A stretch of DNA of 64,000 nt from Blasia pusilla (lineage: Eukaryota > Marchantiophyta > Marchantiopsida > Blasiales). Position numbers and translations under genes: made by a program. The first letter of the stretch is position 1; every line of letters begins with the position of its first letter. The stretch is from the NCBI GenBank assembly GCA_050084515.1, contig CM114273.1, positions 26,102,001 to 26,166,000 of the forward strand. The letters run 5' to 3'. Below, in pieces: positions 1 through 10,405 of this stretch. Under the pieces are notes generated by a model that was not told the origin of the DNA, did not search any database, and saw nothing but the letters and a program-made list of their open reading frames with translations.

Positions 1-722
1 GGGAGGAGACCGTTGCTTATAGGCCAGGGTGGCGGTCAGGTGACGGGCGGATGAGTGAGTTACACGTGCAATTTGCGGGACGAGGTGATCGATTACGAGG
101 CGAGTTTGTGACCACGTTGGCAGCTTTCACAAGTAGTGTTAGCTGGCCAAGAGAGTTGTTGTTGGGGAATGCACATGCGGAAGATGTCCGAGTAGCGGAT
201 CATCCGACAAAGAGACATGCCATGGCGGGTGTCTCTTCCCATGTTGGTGAGACCTCTTCACCATTATGGGGTACGACTCGAGAGCTATAGAGGAGTGCCG
301 ACGATCTTGTGAGGCAAGTGTGGAATCATGCTTTTATATCGGAGCAGCAAGAGTCACGTGGCAATCGGGCTCTTGGAGTGGAAACGTTGATCCCATTGAA
401 TACCACACCCGTTGTGTGGCAGTGCCCAGAGGAGGGTGTTAGGGTGTTAGATCTCTTCGGAGGGATTAACACCGGATTGGCTGCAGTATTGCAGGCGGGC
501 ATACGGGTGCATCAGTACCTTTATGTGGAGAGAGATGAGACGGCACGACGAGTATCATTATGTCACGTGGCGAGATTGGTCAAGAGGTATCTGGAGTTAT
601 TGCCGGTATCTGCAGTACGGGGATATCAACATACACTATCCGCCGACATCTCTTTGGTGGGGGCGCAGGATCTAGATAGAGTTGGCACCATTTATTTGGT
701 AATTGCCAGATGGCCATCTTAG
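1..722 (+). pseudogene. pol linker and N-terminal half of Dnmt3-like cytosine methyltransferase, copy A
   Basis: Reading frame 3 is open apart from a TAG at 288-290 and ends at a TAG at 720-722. The first 400 bases encode a linker that also follows the protease in copies B and G. MTase motif I (VLDLFGGINTGLAAVL, about 445-495) binds the methyl group of S-adenosylmethionine in this family and is followed by an acidic motif II (YVERDE, about 522-540). The spacing and the GI.TGL pattern resemble Dnmt3-type enzymes rather than bacterial ones; that assignment is inference. Motif IV should read WPCQG with the catalytic cysteine. Here the Cys codon is TCT (Ser, 717-719) and the Gln codon is TAG, so the copy is catalytically dead twice over. 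Confidence 0.82.
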
Positions 723-1650
723 GATCATTCATCAGCTGGCCGAGGATTTGGATTGCAGGATCCGAGGTCAGGGATATTTTGGAAGGTGTTGCGAGTAGTA
801 CGACACTTGCACGAGAGTCAGACATGTTCTCCAACGTACATTTTAGAGAACGTGCCATTTTTGGGAGACACTCGTGCACGTGTGATGAGGAGTGTGCATC
901 AGGTGAGGTCCTTGTTGGGACCTGTTGTGTTGTTAGATGCAGCGAGAGTTGGATCACGTGCCCATTGCATGTCCACAACTGTAGTGGACGAACCTGATAC
1001 CATCAGAGGTACTGAGTCGAGCATACGATGGAGTCCACATAGCACCACATCTCACAGTGAATGCTATGTTGGGCTCAGGGCGTTGATCTCAAGTGGTGAC
1101 ACGGGATGATAGACCGCCGTTGGAGATGGCCAATAGGGTGGGGAAGTTGAGGGCAACCTTACCTACGTTGGTGAGATTCCCAGCATCCCATGCCTTTTGT
1201 CAGGGAGGGCCAGGCATGATTTGGGATGAGATGACTGGAGCATTGGAGGAGCCTACAGCAGATGAGCGCGAGCGCGCCATGGGATTCGCTATCGTTACTA
1301 CGGTGGTGCTAGGGATGACTGAGGAATCCCTGAGACAGGTGTTAGGGCAGGCGATGGACCTCAACTGTCTCACATGGATAGTCAGCCTAGGTATGGTTGA
1401 GCAGAGACGGATGCGAGTGTCATCCATGCCGTCATTTCCACGAGTTGGACCATTGCCTATAGGGTCTGTACAGGCATTGGCTGGGGGCGAGACGAGGAGA
1501 GATAGGCACCCATGGACTTACTGGGACGTCATTCGAGCAGAGAGTGCGAAGGTGGCCATAGTAGCACATGTTCATTTTTTGGATGTGGAGCATGGTGTAG
1601 GAGGTCAGAGTGGAGTGGCTGTTGCGGAGATGGCTAGGGTTGCTACATAG
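723..1650 (+). pseudogene. C-terminal half of Dnmt3-like cytosine methyltransferase, copy A
   Basis: This continues the MTase after the broken motif IV. Motif VI is visible as ENVPFLGD (about 846-870), followed by the VLLDAARVGS segment that precedes motif VIII. A frameshift near 970 scrambles motif VIII, which in copies B and D reads as a H.P.LWWTN-type string. From about 1093 another frame is open and carries the target-recognition region, a motif IX-like string (ERERAMGFA, about 1267) and a motif X-like string (VLGQAMDLNCL, about 1339). Motif order I-IV-VI-VIII-IX-X is canonical, not the rearranged order of plant DRM enzymes. The frame ends at a TAG (1648-1650); copy D suggests this position was CAG. 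Confidence 0.78.
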
Positions 1651-2425
1651 CAACCAAAGCCGGAGGTTGCGTCCTCTCTGAGTGAGGTCACGATGGAGAC
1701 TTGGGAGCTTGTGATAGGTCTCAAGTTGATAGGAGGAGAGCGACGGCAAGTTCATAGGTTTCTGAGAGGGCATATCAGTTGTTTTGCCTTCAGTTTAAGA
1801 GACTTGGGTACGCTGAAGGATCCCGGGATACGGATTGAGTTGGCTCGTGATACGCCAATCTTTCGTCGACCCTACAGGTATTTTGATATGAAGTGAGCCT
1901 TGATTCAGAGCAAGAGTCATGACTTGTTGGAGTCAAGACTTGTGGAGTTATCACATGGGGAGTATGCATCTGCCACAATCATGCCGGCGAAGAAGGATAT
2001 GTATGGCAATTGGACGGATAGGCGGATGTGTGGAGATTACCGTCCTATCCACCCTGCACGAGGTCGATCGTGCACGCCATGCCTACTCTGAGGAGATCTT
2101 TGATGCGGTAGGGCATACAAAGATCTTCAGTACTTTAGATCTCCGTGTTGGCTATCATCAGCTTCCTATCAGGTTGGAGGACAGGGAGAAGACAACATTA
2201 TGGGGAATAGATCGGTTGGGGAGAGATTGCTTGTATCAGTGGCGGTTCTTACCATTTGGGTTGAAGAAGGCGCCTGCAGAGTTTCAAAGAGTGATGGATA
2301 GGATTCTGGCTGGCTTGGATTTTGTACAATGTTACATAGATGATATTCTTATCTTCAGTTCCACGGTTGAAGAGCATGAGCGACACCTAGAGGAGGTGTT
2401 TCAGCGATTGGAGTTACAGGATTGA
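1651..2425 (+). pseudogene. Ty3/gypsy reverse transcriptase core, copy A
   Basis: The RT begins with the usual gypsy entry (DTPIFRRPYRY, about 1850-1880), continues in two frames through VMPAKKD-type and DRRMCGDYRPI strings, and reaches the palm with FSTLDLRVGYHQL. The catalytic box YIDDI lies at 2333-2347 with both aspartates kept. The entry segment is broken by a TGA near 1894 and by a frameshift between 2040 and 2060, so the copy cannot encode an active enzyme. Its position directly behind MTase motif X shows that the MTase sits between protease and RT. Family membership is secure; the closest lineage (chromovirus or not) was not determined. Confidence 0.9.
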
Positions 2426-3435
2426 AGTTACATCCAAGAAAGTGCAGATTCTTTCAGGAGTAGATTGAATTTTTGGGACACACCATAGACCCAAGTGGGT
2501 TAGGCGTTCAGCAGACGAAGGTAGAGGCTATTGCGCAGATTCCACGCCCTATAGATGTGAGTCGAGTCTGACCATTTCTTGGACTGGAAAACTTCTATCG
2601 ACGGTATGTCAAGGGTTTTAGTGCGATCGCAAAGTCTTTGAACTTGTTGACGAGACTTGATCAGGTTTGGTTATGGGGAGATGATCAAAAGCGAGCATTT
2701 CAGGAGCTTAAGGACAAGTTGACGTCCTCATCCATTTTACAGAGACCGCTTAGGGGTCGCCCATTCCAGTTACATACGGATTGGAGCATCTTGGGTCTAG
2801 GAGCAGTGCTTACTCAGAGGGATGACGAGGAGAGGGAGTTTGTTGTGGCTTACATGATCCGATCAAACAACATTGAAGAGTCGAAGTATATCTCCTACGA
2901 GGGAGAGTGCTTGGCTGTAGTGTGGGCCGTGGCACATTTGAGGTGCTATTTATTTGGCAACTCTTTCACCCTTATCACTGATCATCACTCGTTGAGGTGG
3001 TTGATGGAGTTCGACAAGCTTATGAGAAAGATTGCCAGGTGGGCTCTATTAATACAAGAGTATGAGTTTGAGGTGGTTCATAGGCCAGGTCGGCTGAACC
3101 TGGATGCGGATGGGTTGAGCCGTAACCCATGTCCGAGTCAGATAGATGACATAGGAGCTCGATGGCATGGAGAGAGTGATGAGGAGATGGTGCCTGATTG
3201 GCACGCATCTGCCTATCTTTGTTGGTTGACTATGGCAGGTCAGCCACAAGTGATGACTCATATGGTGGGGTTGGATGATGAGTCTTTGGATCCGGAGATC
3301 AGTGAGGAGGCGACAAGTGGTCGTGATATCCATGACGACGTGGAGGTTGTGGAGTTCTTGTGCACTGGCGTCATAGCGAGCACAGTGGGTGCTAGGGAGC
3401 GGGATCGGATCCTACAGCAAGCCATGAGGTTTTGA
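2426..3435 (+). pseudogene. RT thumb/connection and RNase H, copy A
   Basis: After a short break the frame resumes with the thumb region (GLGVQQTKVEAIAQIPRP) containing TAG at 2461-2463 and TGA at 2569-2571. RNase H follows: FQLHTD (first catalytic Asp, about 2779), YEGECLAVVWAV (catalytic Glu), ITDHHSLRWL, and the closing HRPGRLNLDADGLSR string. A connector of about 110 codons with a conserved WHASAYLCWL segment leads to the integrase. The frame ends at TGA 3433-3435, inside the R-x-R-x-R stretch just before the integrase zinc-binding domain. Confidence 0.88.
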
Positions 3436-4197
3436 TGGGAGGGGACTCATATTTTGCGAGTATGGGGAGATGGTAGGATACAAATAGTACATCATCCTTC
3501 CCAGCGAGCACGTGTAGTGCGACATACCCATGAGGAGTTGGGACATTTTGGAGTAAAGCGTACTTACAGCTTACTCCAGGTTCAGTATTGGTGGCGCGAC
3601 ATGCATACTGGGGTACAGTAGTTTGTGGCCAGATGTATGGTATGTGACAAAGTGCAAGCATCCTTCAATGCTCCCAATCCCCAGTTACATCCTTTGCCAA
3701 TTATGGGTTTAGATTATCGGTGGAGTTTAGACTTTGCGGGACCTTTGCCATTGATGGGGCTTCATCATATGTACGTGTTGGTCATGGTGGAGCATTTCTC
3801 CAAGTGGATAGAGTTGGTGGCACTACCGGACAAGTCGAGCAAGGGAACAACTTATGCGTTTCTAGATCGTGTGCTTAGTCATTTTGGTGCACCGGCGGAG
3901 GTGTTGACTGACCAGGGTACCGAGTTCATGGGAGAGTTTCAGGCCTTATGTGATCAGGCGTTGATAGATCACTGCACCACGTCCAGAGATCATCCTGAGG
4001 CGGATGCGTTGGCGGAGAGAGTGGTACAAACGGTGAAGAGAGGATTGCGCAAGTATGGTTTGGAGCGAGGACAATTGAGGGAGTGGGACCTACAGTTGCC
4101 ATGGTTGGCTATGGGTTATTTCTTTAGTCGGCAGGCATCATTTTCACTGTACTTTTTGCTCTTTTGGAGAGGGCCAGATTTACCTGCAGCTATTTGA
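3436..4197 (+). pseudogene. DDE integrase, zinc-binding and catalytic domains, copy A
   Basis: The HHCC domain is readable (THEELGHFG, then YWWRDM and CMVC), interrupted by a TAG at 3619-3621. From 3625 the catalytic core is open: WSLDFAGP (Asp at 3730), LTDQGTEF (Asp at 3910) and HPEADALAER (Glu at 3997) are the DDE residues, all retained. The core integrates element DNA and fixes the size of the target duplication, which is 4 bp in related units in this window. The frame stops after LPAAI at 4195-4197. Confidence 0.9.
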
Positions 4198-4784
4198 CCT
4201 GACATGGCGGAGATGTTAGATCTTCATGATCGAGATGTGTGGGTACAAGCATGTTCTTAGAGGGCGGAGGGTTTTGTAGAGTTATGCCTATGGCCTTTGA
4301 GAATTTAGCTATTGCTCAGCATAGAGATACATTGAGGTACGCGACCATTTGTGGAGGAGGTTATCGTCCAGGGATTAGGAGGTTTCATCCTGGAGATTAC
4401 GTGTATTTACACCAGGCGGCACCCACGACACTAGATGTCATTGCAAGGCGCACGCTCCTAAGTGTGCGCGAGGTATTACCGACCAGAGTCCTCATGTTGG
4501 AGGGACGGGATGGTATGGTTTGGAAGGATCATGTGTGTAATTGTGCGCCATGTCATGTTCTGAACGTAGACGAGATAGTGGATCCGACCTTGGCAGTAGT
4601 ACATGCAGGCTTGAGGTGTATGTTGTGCGGATTTGCGAGGGATGCAGCCACCATGTTGGTATGTGATGGTTGTTCTCGAGGGTGGCATATGTCATGTCTG
4701 ATCCCCCTCTTGATGTGGTTCCGACGGGACGATGGATGTGTCCGAGATGTGTATACGGTAGTAGGTCATGTCAGAGAGATGTGA
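4198..4784 (+). pseudogene. Integrase C-terminus fused to a PHD finger, copy A
   Basis: The integrase tail reads AFENLAIAQHRDTLRYA, a small SH3-like part (FHPGDYVYLHQ, then REVLPTRVLMLEGRDG) and DHVCNCAPCHV. Then comes a Cys4-His-Cys3 array: C-x2-C at 4617-4628, C-x2-C near 4662-4673, H at 4686, C at 4695, and a final C-x2-C at 4739-4750 that is reached only in the next frame because one base is missing from a C run near 4703. Spacing, including the Trp two residues before Cys7, fits the PHD family, whose members commonly read histone H3 tails. The position corresponds to that of the chromodomain in chromoviruses. A targeting role is inference. Confidence 0.8.
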
Positions 4785-4815
4785 TATATTCTATCTGGAG
4801 TTGGGGGGATCTAAC

Positions 4816-4835
4816 TGCTAGCTAGGGGGCGGTTC
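4816..4835 (+). promoter_or_regulatory. Conserved G-tract upstream of repeat B (possible polypurine primer site)
   Basis: A TAGGGGGC-like block sits immediately before repeat B. The same block occurs in copies B (21946-21958), C (complement of 9438-9451), D (about 38290-38300), N (about 44657-44665) and K (31579-31587). Conservation across subfamilies suggests a role in plus-strand priming, but it abuts B1 rather than the start of A2, which is not the standard LTR geometry. Confidence 0.5.
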
Positions 4836-4968
4836 TGTGATCTCCATGTATATGTATGAGTTGATTTTTGTACATGTGTGGATTGACCCGTGTGTGGGGA
4901 AGATCGGTGTTGTGTGGTGTAGATGTGATCAACGATGTATGTTGTGTAGCGATATGTATGCGCACGAC
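4836..4968 (+). repeat. Terminal repeat B1 of copy A
   Basis: This is about 133 bp, starts TGTGATCTCC and ends at a GCGCACGAC block. It matches 9302-9437 (complement) and 16874-17009 (complement) closely. The final CA expected at the end is reduced to C, and unrelated DNA follows. Confidence 0.8.
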
Positions 4969-5595
4969 TGAGGCGACTTGGATTGCAGAGGGAGAGCTTG
5001 AACACGGTCAAGAGGCATTGTGAGACTTCAAATGGATGCAAGATAGGCATATACATTAGTCCATGGTGAAGCAAAGGACATAACTTGTGACCAAGAAGCT
5101 TGGGCTGATAACCCGTTGTAACTGGAAAAGTTTAGTTCTCGCAATAAAGAATGCATGGATTTGGAGATTTGATGCTAGTGATTGTGATTTTGAGTTTGGT
5201 AATGCATGGCAATGAGTAGTTCTTCATATGCTTACGATGTAGGTCAAGGAGGAAAAACAATGAGTATTTGAGGTGACAACTTGTATCGGGATAAGGCATC
5301 TAGATCAGGATCAAGTGTTGAAGTACTAATATTTGGGCCCATCCTAACGTCGGTGGGGTAGATTAGTCTGTCTTGGGGTTTATGGTGATCTCATTCATGA
5401 TGCATGAGTGAACTTAGTGACGCGCCTAGGTAGAATATGAATGATCCAAAAGAAGTACGAATTGGTTAGATAAACAAGCGGTTGTTAACAAATAGTGAGT
5501 AAATGAAGTGTTAGGTTGCAGACTTAGTTAGCTTATTTTGATGGTGTAGATTAGTTTTGCAGAACTGGTCTAGGCTAGGATGGTGTAGCTCAAAA
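4969..5595. other. Spacer, no gene seen
   Basis: Mixed-composition DNA without recognisable coding motifs. It contains a direct repeat of TAGATTAGTTTTGCA (5547 and 5606), the second copy lying in the inverted repeat that follows. Confidence 0.5.
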
Positions 5596-5639
5596 TCTCT
5601 TGGCTAGATTAGTTTTGCAAAAATAATCTAGCCAAGAGA
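5596..5639. repeat. Perfect 16-bp inverted repeat
   Basis: Arms 5596-5611 (TCTCTTGGCTAGATTA) and 5624-5639 are exact reverse complements separated by a 12-base loop. No gene adjoins it, and no terminator role can be argued in this nuclear context. Confidence 0.85.
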
Positions 5640-6349
5640 GGAATTGCGGGTTAGCTACCAGAACATGATTCTGTGTTAAGGGGTCAACTTCCCAGAACTT
5701 AACATTAAAAAGGTTTGCGTTGATCAGGACATCAACCTTCTAAGAAGAGATGAGTGTTGTGACCCTCATAACCAAACGAACACCAAATAGATGCCAAGCA
5801 AAACATCAAAATTCTAGTGGACTCACGCTATGATGATTGCGCTTTGGATAGTCTTTTGGAAAGGTCTCTTGGAAAAGTCCAAGAGAAAAACGCGGAACAG
5901 AGTTATGCGTTTCATGCGTAAATGGTCGCGAATAGGAAACCTAGACCAAAGGCGAACCAAGACTTGAGATGAGTTGAGTCTTGGAAGGTTGGTTGCCAAA
6001 GAGGGGAGAACCACTTTTGGAATACGACCAGCGTTTAGGGAATTTGACAGTGTTTTGGACCATAAAGTTCAGCCCCAACATGTGCTAGAGACAAATTGGC
6101 CAAAAAAAACTCTAAGAGCAATCGGGTTGAGAGCCAATCTGAGGGGCTTGGTTGTCTTTCCCTAAAGTTAGGGGACCCGCTAATCCCCAAAAGTACTAGT
6201 AAGGGGGAGTCTTGGAACACGAACCCCACTTTGAGCACCAAACGGCGTCTCAAGGGCACAAGATGGAACGAGAATTAGGCGTTGGAACTCGAAACCCAAA
6301 CCTGATCCAAGGGAGTGGACTTCGTAAGCCACACTTGGATTTTAACATG
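5640..6349. other. Spacer, no gene seen
   Basis: Short open frames occur on both strands but none carries a recognisable domain. Phrases such as AAGTCTTGG and TTGGAACC recur, so this may be an older part of the 460-bp duplication to the right. Confidence 0.4.
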
Positions 6350-7145
6350 TGTTTCATGTTTTTGAATCGCGGTTAGGGACTCATTGGATGTCCATTGGAC
6401 AGTTGGAACCGCCAGGCACAAAATGCTATTTGAGGTTCTTGAACCAACCAAAAAGTCTATCCCAAGTCTTTCAAGACTTGCTTGTGTTATAAACCGCAAA
6501 ATTAGGAAGGTTGAGCTTGATGAGAGGCGAGTTGAGGACTCGGCAAGTTATAACGGCTGATTGATCCAGACCTGACTAATGTGAATGCGTGTTTGGATGC
6601 ATATCAGCATTGAGATCATGACCTATTGAACGCACGCTTTTGCAACAACAAAGATTAACGTTCAAAAAGAGTAGGCGCACGACATCGGACTTGTTCGTTT
6701 TGGTGCAACCTTGCACGGAAGGGATCGGGAGTTTGGGCGTTGGGATTGGAAATTGGAACCAAGTCTTATTGAGAAGATTTCAGAGGTCCCTTTTGGATTT
6801 CGACTCGCGGCTCATATTCTTGAGTCTCAATTGGGATCTCATGCGAGGTCCATTAGAAAGTTGGGACTGCTAGGCGCGCAAACGCCGTTTTAGGTGCATG
6901 GACTAACCATAAAGTGAGTCCTAAGTCTCGGAAGACTTGCCCGTGTTGGGAACCTAGGAAAGAGGGAAGGTTGAGCTTGATGAGGTGCCAAGTTGAGGAC
7001 TCGGTGGGTGGGAAGGCCGCTTGACCCAAGGAAGACTAACGTGGGTGCGTTTGGCTGCACGTTGGCGATGAGAGTATGTCCTATTGAGCGTACGCTTTCG
7101 CAACACAAAGATTGACGTTCAAGGAGAGCATGCGCACAACACATT
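6350..7145. repeat. Imperfect tandem duplication, unit about 460 bp
   Basis: The block GGAAGGTTGAGCTTGATGAG occurs at about 6507 and again at about 6965, and the block with CCTATTGA(A/G)CG and ACGCTTT occurs at about 6620 and 7080, both 458-460 bp apart and collinear. The copies are diverged by point changes and small indels. No coding capacity is recognised. Confidence 0.75.
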
Positions 7146-7613
7146 ATCTTTGAAGAAATTATTTAACAAAATGTCACACCTAAGTTAGTCAACAGGTAGA
7201 GTTGTCCTGTTCGATGACGTAAAAGAGTTAGTATGTTGTTCAAGCATGACCCAGTCTTGAGATATTGGTTGAGGTTGGCAAAAATATTTCCATCTCCAAA
7301 GTTTTATTAAGGAAAATCCCTCTCTTTTTCTATTTTGGGCTAAATAATGTGTTGACTAAGTCAAATGATCAACTAACAACTTGTGTGTGTAAGATACTAA
7401 TTTTGGGCTCTTTCCAAGGATATATAAGTGAGAGAAATGGCTTTCACAAGCCATCCTTCTCATATTGAGAGTTTGGAGCATGAAAAACTATTGGGTTTGC
7501 TAGATGTTCAAAGTTGCATACGAACGTGTCCATGTCCACAGACTTATGTCTAACCTTAGAACGAACATCTCCGTGCGGGCCGGATATCCATGGTCAACAC
7601 CCAAGCCAGCCAA
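7146..7613. other. Spacer, no gene seen
   Basis: AT-rich DNA with no domain or repeat that I can support. Confidence 0.4.
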
Positions 7614-7853
7614 GCCTGCAATGTAGACATGGGCTTGCTAAGCCCGCATCCATTTTTTAGCTCACATAAAGCCTACGGCAAGCCCGTAGGGCGGGCAGGG
7701 CCCCCATTGGTTGAGGTCCGCCATGTAGGCCTTGTGAGGGCTCGCCCACGAGTGTGAGCCCATCTAATGGGGGTCCAACTCGCCCTATAGGCATGCCGCG
7801 GGCCATGCGCATGCTTCATACATGCTAAGCCAACTCAAGTCTACATTGCAGGC
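7614..7853. repeat. Foldback (long inverted repeat) element
   Basis: The outer arms GCCTGCAATGTAGAC (7614-7628) and 7839-7853 are perfect reverse complements. Inside them a second pair is complementary with few mismatches: TAGGGCGGGC...CCCCCATT (about 7687-7710) with AATGGGGG...CGCCCTATA (about 7767-7791). A small GGGCTC/GAGCCC stem closes the centre near 7745. The whole can fold into a hairpin of about 240 bases. It is GC-rich compared with its surroundings. It could be a foldback or MITE-like insertion or a hairpin RNA source; no target duplication was found. Confidence 0.75.
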
Positions 7854-8055
7854 TCAACACGCTCGGGTTCTGCTAGGGGACTCGTTGGGCATGTCCGTCT
7901 CATGGACGGACTTGTCCATTTGCGTGCAACCTTGTAGATGTTTGGATGCCTAGAGCCTAGATTCCCTCATGGTAGAGGGTGGAGATTGTTTGATATGCGT
8001 GTGTAGATCCACCAATGGATTTGGCCATGTGAGTTATTTTTACTTTGATTTTTTT

Positions 8056-8195
8056 TGTGATCTTCGTATGTATAAAATGTGTATCAGTGAAGTTCTGTAT
8101 ATGTACGAATCTACCCATATTTTGGGAAGATGGGTGATTTTTTTTTAAATATGTTTAGCAATGTGGATTGTGTAGCAATATGTATGCGCGTGTCA
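8056..8195 (+). repeat. Degenerate terminal repeat B
   Basis: This reads TGTGATCTTCGTATGTAT and continues to TATGTATGCGCGTGTCA, with the same block order as repeat B of copy A (GTGGAT/CTACCC, GGGAAGAT, TAGCAATATGTATGCG). A poly-T insertion and many substitutions mark it as old. Confidence 0.6.
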
Positions 8196-8519
8196 ACACA
8201 AATATAAGCTAAGAATTGATAATGTACTTGAATATGCTTTTTCCTTGCTTGAAATAATAGATTATTTGTTAGATGAATACTATTCGCATTATCTACAATA
8301 ATGATAGTTGGATATGAATAGTCAAAGCATACATCTATAATTAGACTTTTTCAACCAAATAGATTTGTATGTTGTCATGGTGGCTACTCTTTATTCAACT
8401 TCTCTCAAAGATTATAAAGTAATTGCCGATTTCTCAAAATCCCAACTTAATGCAACACTTCCAAAATCGGAATACATATCTGGAACTAGATCTTTTATGA
8501 AGGGCACTCCTTGCCCAAT

Positions 8520-9136
8520 TGTTGTGCGCATACATATCGCTACACAATATACATCGCTGGTCATATCTATACCACACAACACTGATCTTTCCCACACACG
8601 GGTAGATCCACACATATACAGAAATCAACTCATACATATACATGGAGATGACACAACAAAAATAAAGAGTAGTAAAAATGGCACACCCAGCCTAAAACTC
8701 CACTCCTCAATCGACATCGGCATATCAAGCCTCGTCCACTCTGCACTATCAAGGAATTTGGACGCTAGCATCCTAGTCCTATCTCACACACATACAAGAG
8801 AGGTGCTCCAACAACCCAATATGAGAAAGATGGCTTGGGAAAGCCATCTTCCTCCCTTATATAGGGTTGGGAAGAGCCAAAAGGCTCTTCCCCTAAAAAT
8901 AGTTATCCTCTTGGTAACCTACGTGCACAAGTTACCAGGGGTAAGTGACCTGGTCAACAAGTCACCCGGCTATGAAAGACCTCAATAGGAAAGTTAGGAG
9001 AAACGACATTCCTCACACAATGGACCTATCCTCAACCTCATCCAAACTGTGGGACAAAGTTACACTCAAGATAGTCCGTTGGCTCCTATGCCCTATCCAC
9101 GATAGATCTCGGCCTATCGGCTACTCAGATATGACA
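8520..9136 (-). mobile_element. Solo A-B terminal unit with 4-bp target duplication CAAT
   Basis: On the minus strand it runs from TGTCATATCT (9136) to GCGCACAACA (8520). CAAT flanks it exactly at 8516-8519 and 9137-9140. It consists of repeat A (about 480 bp, with a TATATAA box at 8857-8864 read on the minus strand, flanked by two perfect 10-bp stem-loops at 8827-8850 and 8869-8892) followed by repeat B (about 136 bp). Such a unit is expected from recombination between A1 and A2 of a full element, and resembles a solo LTR. Confidence 0.85.
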
Positions 9137-9301
9137 CAATAGACATTAGTATATCCATGTAGCTTAAAAGGCTTAGAGGATAAGTAGTGAATTCAAAATT
9201 CCAAACTAAATTTTGAACTTTTCATACCTGAAGATCCACCTCTGGCTCATATGCCCTATCCACAATAGATCTAAGCCTATCGGCTACTTAGATGTGACAA
9301 C

Positions 9302-9437
9302 TGTTGTGCGCATATATATCGCTATACAATATACATCGCTGGTCACAACTATACCACACAGCACCGATCTTTCCCACACACGGGTAGATCCACACATGTA
9401 TATAAATCAACTCATACATATACATGGAGATCACACA
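9302..9437 (-). repeat. Terminal repeat B1 of fragment C
   Basis: 136 bp, TG...CA on the minus strand, directly behind the G-tract (complement of 9438-9451) and directly before a GT dinucleotide and the start of A2 (TGTCACATCT). Confidence 0.8.
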
Positions 9438-9558
9438 ACCGCCCCCTTAGCTGGCAGTTGGATCCCCCTAACTCCAGATAGAAAATATCACATCTCTCTG
9501 ACATGACCTACTACCCTATACACATCTCGGCCACATCCATCATCCCATGGGAACTACA

Positions 9559-10405
9559 TCAAGAGGGGGGGATCAGACATGACATATGCCACCCTCGAGA
9601 ACAACCATCATATACCAACAGGATGGCTGCACCCCTCGCACATCCGCACAACATACACCTCAAGCGTGCAGGTACCACTGCCAAGCTCAAATCCACAGTC
9701 CCATCTACGTTTGGAAGATGACATGGCGTACAATTGCACACATGATCCTTCCAAGCCAAACCATCCCGTCTCTCCAACATGAGGACTCGGTCGATAATAC
9801 CTCGTGCACACGTAGAATCGTACGCCCTGTAGTGACATCTAGTGTCGTGGGTGCCGCCTAGTGTAAATACACGTTATCTCCAAGATGAAACCTCCTAATC
9901 CTTGGATGATAACCTCCTCCACGAATGGTCGCGTACCTCAATGTATCTCTATGTTGAGCAATAGCTAAGTTCTCAAAGGCCATAGGCATAACTCTATAGA
10001 AAATCTCCGCCCTCTGAGAACACGCTTGTACCCACACATTTGGATCATCAAGATCTAACGCCTCCACCATGTCAGGTTGAGTGGTTAGGTAAATCTGGCT
10101 CTCTCCCAAAGAGCAAAAATTACGGTAAAAATGACGCCAAGGATGCGTGCTGAACGGTAACCCGTAGCCAACCATGGCAACTGTAGGTCCCAATCCGTCA
10201 ACTGTCCCTGCTGCAAGCCATACTTGCGCAATCCTCTCTTCAGCATCTGTACTACTCTCTCTGCCAACCCATCGGCCTCAGGATGATCTCTAGACGTGGT
10301 GTGGTGATCTATCAGCGCCTGATCACAAAAGGCGTGAAACTCTCCCCTGAACTCGGTACCCTGGTCAGTCAACACCTCCGCCGGTGCACCAAAGTGACTA
10401 AGCAC
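9559..10405 (-). pseudogene. Integrase catalytic core, tail and PHD finger, fragment C
   Basis: From 10405 downward the frame reads LTDQGTEF, HPEADGLAERV and the conserved KYGL..GQL..WDLQLPWLA segment, then shifts at about 10120. A second frame (10193-9858) carries AFENLAIAQHRDTLRYA and the FHLGDNVYLH segment. A third (9780-9559) carries the PHD ligands: C-x2-C, then YDGC (first Cys of the pair replaced by Tyr), WHMSC, then a broken tail in which Cys7 reads Trp. The 5' part including the first catalytic Asp is missing. Confidence 0.8.

Larger units (their letters stand above)
1..4968 (+). mobile_element. Ty3/gypsy-type element copy A with methyltransferase and PHD finger (left end outside window)
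   Basis: Order read on the plus strand: post-protease linker, Dnmt3-like MTase, RT, RNase H, DDE integrase, PHD finger, G-tract, short terminal repeat B. The protease and gag lie beyond the left edge of the window. The copy is dead: it has in-frame stops (288-290, 720-722, 1648-1650, 2461-2463, 2569-2571, 3433-3435, 3619-3621) and several frameshifts. Because the same frame is resumed after many of these stops, the ancestral pol was probably one polyprotein. The copy ends at the end of repeat B (about 4968), with no A2-B2 behind it, unlike copies B and N. Domain identities come from motifs read directly; the single-polyprotein idea is inference. Confidence 0.9.

Noticed and set aside
309-722. 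A host DNA methyltransferase gene or a bacterial modification enzyme
   Set aside because: The domain always sits between retroelement protease and RT, recurs in four copies, and shares their reading frame, so it belongs to the element.
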